Assembly (NCBI GenBank): GCA_007922225.1
Contig: ML679956.1
Coordinates: forward strand, 17,457,049-17,521,048
Direction of reading: 5' to 3'
DNA: 64,000 bases
From: Emydura subglobosa
Lineage: Eukaryota > Chordata > Testudines > Chelidae
A model generated the notes under the pieces. It worked only from the letters and a program-made list of their open reading frames with translations. It had not been told where the DNA came from and did not search any database. Of this stretch, positions 58,612 through 64,000 are shown one piece after another. How positions within the stretch are numbered: the first letter of the stretch is position 1; each line of letters starts with the position of its first letter. Made by a program: the position numbers and the translations under genes.

Positions 58612-59520
58612 GTCCTTGTCTACACACAAAAAATTTTTAGTGTAACTTTAGTTTTTTTCAGCATAAAATGCCTTATGTCCACACACAAAAGTGATGGGTT
58701 TTTTTTTTTTTTTTAAATCTGGCTTCTTATCACACTTTAATTAATCCCCTTTGGAAGCAACATAACTCTATTCTGGGATGAATTATACTGGTATAAAATT
58801 CATGTGGATGCCAGCCTATTTGAAATTAACTCTAATTAGCAGGCAGTCCTCCCACTGCTATCCCACAATGCATCGCTTCCTTTCTGAATGAGCCTGTGTG
58901 GTTCCTCTGCACCCTCTGCTGCTTGACCACATGTCTCACTCCTATTTAAATTCCGACACACTCAAGTTTGCCCCTTGGCAATTCCTGGTCCTGGCAAGTT
59001 CGCATCCTGAGTCCATTAAATCAGCAATGCCCCAGGCTTCTGCATGGTCCCATCAGGAGGTCCTGGACTTCCTTATTCTTTGGGGAGAGGAGCATGTTCA
59101 GTCTTATCTCAACAGCAGTCACTGAAATGTGAAAATTTACAAGGAGCTAGCACAGAAAATGCAGGAGAAGGGGTACTCCCGGGAGATGGCCCAGTGCCTT
59201 GCCAAAGCCAAGGAGTTCTGGCAGAATTGCAAGAACACTGGAGACAAAAACCAGAACTTCTGGTAATGCCCACAGTACAAACACTTACTATGAGGAGCTG
59301 GCCTAGATTTTGGCAGGGAGTCTAGAACAGAACCCTTTTATATGCAAGACAGTTTGCCCACAACATCGGAAAGCAGCTAATCGACCACAGATACCAGCAA
59401 GGAGGAGATTTCCCCCAGACAGCCAACATCTCTTTGGCAGAGAAGACTATATCAGCATTAGGTACAAGGTACTGTATTAAAATAAACTGTCTATGTACTG
59501 ACTTATAGGGAGATTTAAAC
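58612..59520 (+). mobile_element. Decayed Harbinger-like element with Myb/SANT-like remnant
   Basis: The left end 'ggtccttgtctacacac' resembles PIF/Harbinger-type termini common in turtles. At 58840-58875, 'gcagtcctcccactgctatcccacaatgca' is a marker phrase of that family. From 59040 a plus-strand frame reads SHQEVLDFLILWGEEHVQSYL, a stop, then IYKELAQKMQEKGYSREMAQC and KAKEFWQNCKN, matching the helix pattern of the Myb/SANT-like DNA-binding protein of Harbinger elements: Trp residues, LWGEE.V and KGY.R...QC. At least three stops interrupt the frame. The right end is not seen. Confidence 0.7.
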
Positions 59521-59917
59521 AACTTTGTTTGGGGTATCGCCTGGGTGCTGCAATTTGGATGGACATTGCTATGTGAAAGGATTGATATGTGCCCTTAACT
59601 CTGCCTGCTCAGCTTTTATCACCTCTCCTTGCCTTGTGAACTCAAAATGACATCCACGCCAAAGAGTTTAAGCTCAAGTGGTTTATTTCCCAGAAATATC
59701 AAATCCTGCAACCATGGACCTAACGTGCCAGCCACCACTCTCCTTCCCTTGCTGCTTGATGGCCCCTCTTCCTCACAGTTGGGCTCTATATTTCTGTTTA
59801 GAGAGACAGCTGTTATGAGGAATACAAGAATTAGATAGGTTATCAAGGATTTAAGTTGTTTGTGGGATGCTGTTGTGTGTTAGGAGGCACAATTATTTAT
59901 TCTGTAATTTTGTAATT
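59521..59917. other. Non-coding stretch
   Basis: Two overlapping frames of about 70 codons on opposite strands have no domain. This may still be part of the Harbinger-like element. Confidence 0.4.
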
Positions 59918-60155
59918 TGTAATTTTTAAACCCCTATCATGCACATTTTAATTTAAAAAAAAACAAAAAAAGCAAATCTTGACCAATTATCCAAACACAA
60001 ACTATAAAAACATGCAGGGTAGGATTTTCATAAGCACTTGTAATTTTTAAACCCCTGTCATGCACATTTTTGATAAAAAAAAAAAAAAACAAACCCTGAC
60101 TAATTATTCAAACACAAATCATAAAAACATGCAGGGTAGGATTTTCATAAGCACT
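59918..60155 (+). repeat. Two-unit tandem duplication (121 and 117 bp)
   Basis: Unit 1 (59918-60038) and unit 2 (60039-60155) both begin TGTAATTTTTAAACCCCT, contain 'tcatgcacattttt/aa', an A-rich run and 'aaaaacatgcagggtaggat', and end 'ttttcataagcact'. The units differ mainly in the A-run and a handful of substitutions. No third unit. Confidence 0.95.
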
Positions 60156-60254
60156 TAGCATTGGCCAGACTGCTCCCATTGCAGTCAATGGTACAAACTC
60201 CCGTTAGCTTCAGCTCGAGCAGAGTTAAGCCAATGCTGAGTGCTTCTACAAGTC
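60141..60254. mobile_element. Palindromic MITE overlapping the duplication
   Basis: Left 'aagcacttagcattggcc' pairs with right 'aagccaatgctgagtgctt', enclosing 'ctgctcccattgcagtcaatgg'. The left end of the hairpin is the last 15 bases of unit 2 of the tandem duplication. Confidence 0.7.
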
Positions 60255-60259
60255 GTCAG

Positions 60260-62404
60260 ATACATGTGTAGGATTTCTGAAGTATTGGTATGGGCAAAAT
60301 CCTAGAGGCTTCACTTAGTTATTCAGACCTTACTCAGGCAACATTCCTGCTGAAATCAATGAGTTTTGACTGAGTAAAGGTATCAGGATTTGATCTCATG
60401 CAAATATGATAAAAAATTGAATGCAAAACAATGTGTGCGCCAAGAAGAGGCGTAGCAGTATTTTTATACAAATACTTTATCATAATTTTTCATAGAAGGA
60501 ATAACATAGCAGAGAAATAGATTAACCGATACATTGGTAGCCAGCATTTCCAGAGTACAACATTCATTTTATAAGACTATATACAAAGCTGTGAAACATT
60601 ATGTATCCAAAATGCAAAATCAGATAAAATTATGAAGATGGTTACACGGCTTAATGATGGTCCTCTGGTACCAAGTCCAATCAGCTCCTTCGGAGAGTCT
60701 TGGGTTGGTATGTCTCCTATGGAGGGTTGACATATTTCTTTCTTAAAAAGCATAAAAGGTTCTTTTAATTAGATGGAACAAAAATATTATCTAAATTCTT
60801 GGTACGTTATGTATGACTCCTTTATACTTATAATCAGACTGGAGTAACAGCAACTGTAAGTCACACACAACACAAATGAAGAAAAGTCAATGTTGCTATC
60901 TCTGTATTTAGGAACATGGGAATCCCCAAACTGGATCAGAGCAATACTGCATCTTCTCTAGTATCTTGTCACCAACAGTGACTAGTAACAGCTGCTTCAG
61001 AGGAAGCCAGTTATGGAATAACCTGTCCATGAGGAAGTTTTCTTCCAAGCCCCCATTAGTGAAAAATCTGTTATGTCCTGAAGCATGAGGGTTTGTAGAT
61101 TCCCAAAAGTCTTGAATTTTTTTAAAAGCTTCACTCTTCCACACTAAAACTGGAAACTCTGCCACTGTTAAGGTGAACCAGTAAAACTGAGTATTTAAAA
61201 AAGGAAATTATGTTGTTGATGTTATATCTACTGTACATTGTAACTGACCCCCCTGCAGGGAGTTACTGTGACTGTTGTGGTCAACCAATCCCCTAGATGT
61301 TTGGTTGTATACGAAGTGTACCACGTGCTTGGAGGCAAGTACGTTGGGGCTCTAAGGACTAGACTTTTCAGGCTCTGGCCATTGGTGGGTGCCTAAAGCC
61401 ACTCAGACATGTTTTATAACTGAGGGTCCCTTTTCTAGGGTTGCCAGAAACTCAGGATTTGTTTTCACTGCAAAATTAATTTGAATTATAAGTTGAATAG
61501 TTCCCCTAACTTAAGTCCCATCCACACAAAAAAAACCCCAAATCCTTATCTCTTAACACAGTGGCCAGTAATAAATCAGCAGATTCATTACAATATCTTT
61601 AAAATATGCCCAGAACTATAACATTCATCAGCAAATGAGCCATGTGCTCCTCCGTAGGGCCTGCGAGTCATTCATTTTGAAAACATGCCATTTAAAAAAA
61701 ACGCTGTCCAGCACATCAATAATGAGAGACAAGGCAATTTAGAAATGGCTCTGTACAGTATTTACCAAATGCAAATAAAAAATCCCGATTAAAATGCTAA
61801 TGCAGATTGATCACATGCATGTTGTGAGATTTTTAATCTTCTTGTAACTCTCTGCAAGTCAGACAATTCTCATACTAAGCCGTTGCTCCTCTGTCATGAC
61901 CCGTTGCAGTAGAGAGGAATCATAAAGCTGTCTTTACCTGTGACTGTGAACACTGTGCCCTTACGTAAAGAAGCAGTCCTTTATGTGATCAGATTTTTAA
62001 AAGAAGCTATGAGCCCGGCTACTCCTTCCTGCATGGAAAGCCATAGGAGGGAATGTAACGGTGGGACTCTTTTTGAAGTTCCTCTCAGGGTGGGAATCTC
62101 AGGGGACTGAGGTTGCGGTCAAATAGGCTGCCAGTCCTAAACCCAAACCCTGCCAAATCCCCCAGAATCCACATGAAAACCTTGTGTCTCCTGTTCCCCA
62201 GCAACACAGCCTGAGGTACTGCAGCAACAGGAGCCATATATATAAAAAGATAGCCTTGAGACTCCCCTTAAAGGGGAGGCGAAATCCACATGCAGAGCTC
62301 AGGGTCATGGTAGAGATTGGTATTTTTAGATTAGTATTATAACCCAAATGCACTGTTCAGAATGAAATCCTGCTTGCCTTTCAATTGTTGTGTTAAGCCT
62401 CAAT
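60260..62404. other. Non-coding, mostly unique stretch
   Basis: No exon supported. 60285-60400 is a worn palindromic fragment. 61560-61960 is unique and AT-rich with 'tgatcacatgcatg' and 'cttgtaactctctgcaagtc' words. Confidence 0.5.
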
Positions 62405-62505
62405 CCTGTACCAGGATCTAGTAGCACCGACCCCTGCACCTGTGCCAAGCCTTACTGAAATCTGCACAGGTGCAGGGCTTGGTGCAAATAGATCCTGATG
62501 CAGGG
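62405..62505. mobile_element. Long-arm palindromic MITE
   Basis: Arms 62414-62445 and 62464-62495 pair at 26 of 32 positions, including a perfect CCCTGCACCTGTGC / GCACAGGTGCAGGG-type core, with an 18-base loop. The outer 'cctgtaccaggatct' and 'agatcctgatgcagg' extend the pairing to 101 bases. Confidence 0.8.
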
Positions 62506-62589
62506 TGGGAGTCTTAATCTTAAACTGCTATGGAAAGAGCAGAACCTTAACACATTCATAAGTCATTATTTTCTTTTCACATGTGGTGT

Positions 62590-62609
62590 ACACACACACA
62601 CACACACAA
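62590..62609. repeat. (AC)n microsatellite
   Basis: A near-pure AC run of about 20 bases. Confidence 0.9.
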
Positions 62610-63185
62610 CTTTGAAATTTGCCCATCTTCCGGCATACGATGTGTGTGAACTTTCCTGATGGTCTCATTTAGGATGCAATCCAGCAGTGATGAAGAGGGA
62701 GGCTGGGAGAGAGCAGCACTGATCTGACAGGGCTGAGCAGCATGGTGCCTTGTTACTCAAAATAAGCTGAGTTGAGTGGCTGCTGCAGGCTGACTGCCAG
62801 ACAAACATTGTGCCTTGTCCAAGCCATGAGCACTGAATAGGTGGCCATTAAGAAAACTATTTTGTTAGACCATTTGAAGCGTTTCTAATCATGGCTGGGC
62901 TCTCCCAGTGGCCCCTGTTATTAATATCTTCTCTCTTATGCGCACTCATGTAGACTCTTCTCCTAGCTGGCAGTAAAAGTAATGGAAAAATCTCATAAGC
63001 AGCACATCATTTGCATCCATTGGATTGCACTTAAGTATGTATGGCAGGCCCACGCTCAATTTATCTCCTCACCCCCTCCCGTTCACCAATGGTCCGTTCA
63101 ATGCTGAGCTTTGCTCACATTGTTGCATACTGTGCCTATTTCCCCATAACACATTAAAGCTGTTTTCATGAGTGCTGAGCGAACA
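62610..63185. other. Unique non-coding stretch, possible conserved element
   Basis: No repeat or exon recognised. Contains the octamer ATTTGCAT (63009-63016) and homeobox-like words such as 'ggccattaagaaaac' and 'gttattaatatc'. Conservation cannot be judged from one sequence. Confidence 0.4.
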
Positions 63186-63276
63186 CTGAGGCCCAGATCC
63201 TCAAAGGTGTATTTCACCATTCCCATCGAAATCAGTGGGAGTTAGGCACTGAAATATCTTTGAGGATCTGGGCTTG
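63186..63276. mobile_element. Palindromic MITE
   Basis: 'gaggcccagatcctcaaagg' and the reverse complement of 'tttgaggatctgggcttgag' are inverted repeats around 'cccatcgaaatcagtggga'. About 91 bases, of the 'cagatcctcaaagg' group. Confidence 0.8.
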
Positions 63277-63279
63277 AGT

Positions 63280-64000
63280 GCTTTGATTCTATGCATTTTT
63301 CAGCCGTACTCAGCATCCTGAAGGTTTGAGTTCTTATAAACTATGGGCCCTATTCTTATTTACACCAAGTTACATTTACATGACCAGAGTGATGTAAAGA
63401 GCCCATAGTACAAATGAGATTCAGGTGCCATGACTTCCTCTATTTAGTACAGCACTGAACATACTGACAGTGCTCAGTAAATCATAAACAACATCTGAGG
63501 ACAAGGTGGCTCTCCAGCAGCTTGAAGATCCTTGGATTACTGCATTTTATAAGGCAAAAGACAGGAGGATTTGGATGAGCCATTCGTAGGAACTATGACC
63601 TGGTGTTGGGCTTAATTGCAGAACTGTTCAATCCTTTGTGGCTTTGCAATACGAGCAAGGCTTTCCTGGATATAAATGTCACCAACAGGGTAATGTGAAT
63701 GAAAGGCTGAGACCTTTCTTCAGCAGCGTGGGTATGTGGGGTCAGGTAGGGTCATGTTATTGTTAATGCATAAACGTTTGGAATAATTTGATGAAACAGA
63801 GTCTGGGCAGAGAATTCAGGGAACCTCTGAGAGAGATGGCAGATATTAACATGTCATTGTTAATGCACAGCTAAGCCACTAAAACAGGGCTGTTCTACCA
63901 TATTAGCAACTGCTGCAATTACCTCTGACTAGATGGCTTTTAATGTTTTTATATCACTGCATAATATATGAAGATAGCAATTTGCAAGCACAATTCCTTT
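63280..64000. other. Unique non-coding stretch, possible conserved element
   Basis: No exon or clear repeat after 63430. The word 'ttattgttaatgcataaac' recurs about 100 bases later as 'gtcattgttaatgcacagc', resembling a repeated HNF1/homeobox-type site. Confidence 0.4.

Noticed and set aside
59918..60155. CRISPR-like or satellite array
   Set aside because: Only two directly abutting units with no spacers, in a vertebrate-type genome.
1..64000. A novel multi-gene system (defence, biosynthetic or similar)
   Set aside because: No set of intact coding regions exists in the window; all recognisable coding pieces are decayed mobile elements.

Overview
The window looks like nuclear DNA of a non-avian sauropsid, most probably a turtle. 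It has no bacterial gene density, no operons and no long open frame. It carries CR1 LINE 3' ends with the ATTCTATGAT-type terminus, CR1/L2-group LINE fragments of a type I know from turtles, tRNA-derived SINEs (one with a CR1 tail), many small palindromic MITEs and a decayed Ty3/gypsy element. The species call rests on recognising these repeats by eye, not on a search.

Layout. 1-2.8 kb is AT-rich with no exon seen. About 3.2-4.95 kb is a strong CpG island, the only place that looks like a host promoter. It has good minus-strand splice donors at 4422/4421 and 2886/2885 and a weaker plus-strand donor at 4717/4718. If a gene starts here, its coding exons lie outside the window or are too short to see; I could not name it. 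5-32 kb is intronic or intergenic DNA with scattered repeats: a TTAA-flanked MITE (7.9 kb), a tRNA-derived SINE (8.9 kb), CR1 copies (10.0, 13.1, 18.0, 30.2 kb), a tRNA-Ala-headed SINE with a CR1 tail (20.1 kb), a hAT-like element with an internal GC-rich tandem array (22.1 kb), a minus-strand LINE fragment (23.8-24.5 kb) and several LTR-like blocks.

32,400-37,219 is the best-resolved structure: a full-length but dead minus-strand Ty3/gypsy LTR retrotransposon. It has two LTRs, a primer binding site resembling tRNA-Leu, a polypurine tract and remnants of gag, zinc knuckle, protease, reverse transcriptase, RNase H and integrase. Each LTR was later hit by a different insertion. 38-39.4 kb holds part of another LTR element, related to a repeat at 48.4 kb. 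45.34-48.04 kb is a 2.7-kb LINE copy with endonuclease and reverse transcriptase remnants, the same family as the 24-kb copy in opposite orientation. 58.6-59.5 kb holds a decayed Harbinger-like element with a Myb/SANT-like coding remnant. A 121-bp tandem duplication lies at 59.9-60.2 kb. The last 3 kb is mostly unique and carries motif-rich stretches that could be conserved noncoding sequence.

No intact protein-coding gene, CRISPR array, functional tRNA or rRNA was found. Almost every open frame is inside repeats, chance AT-rich sequence or the CpG island. The window is best read as one promoter region plus a long repeat-filled intron or intergenic tract.
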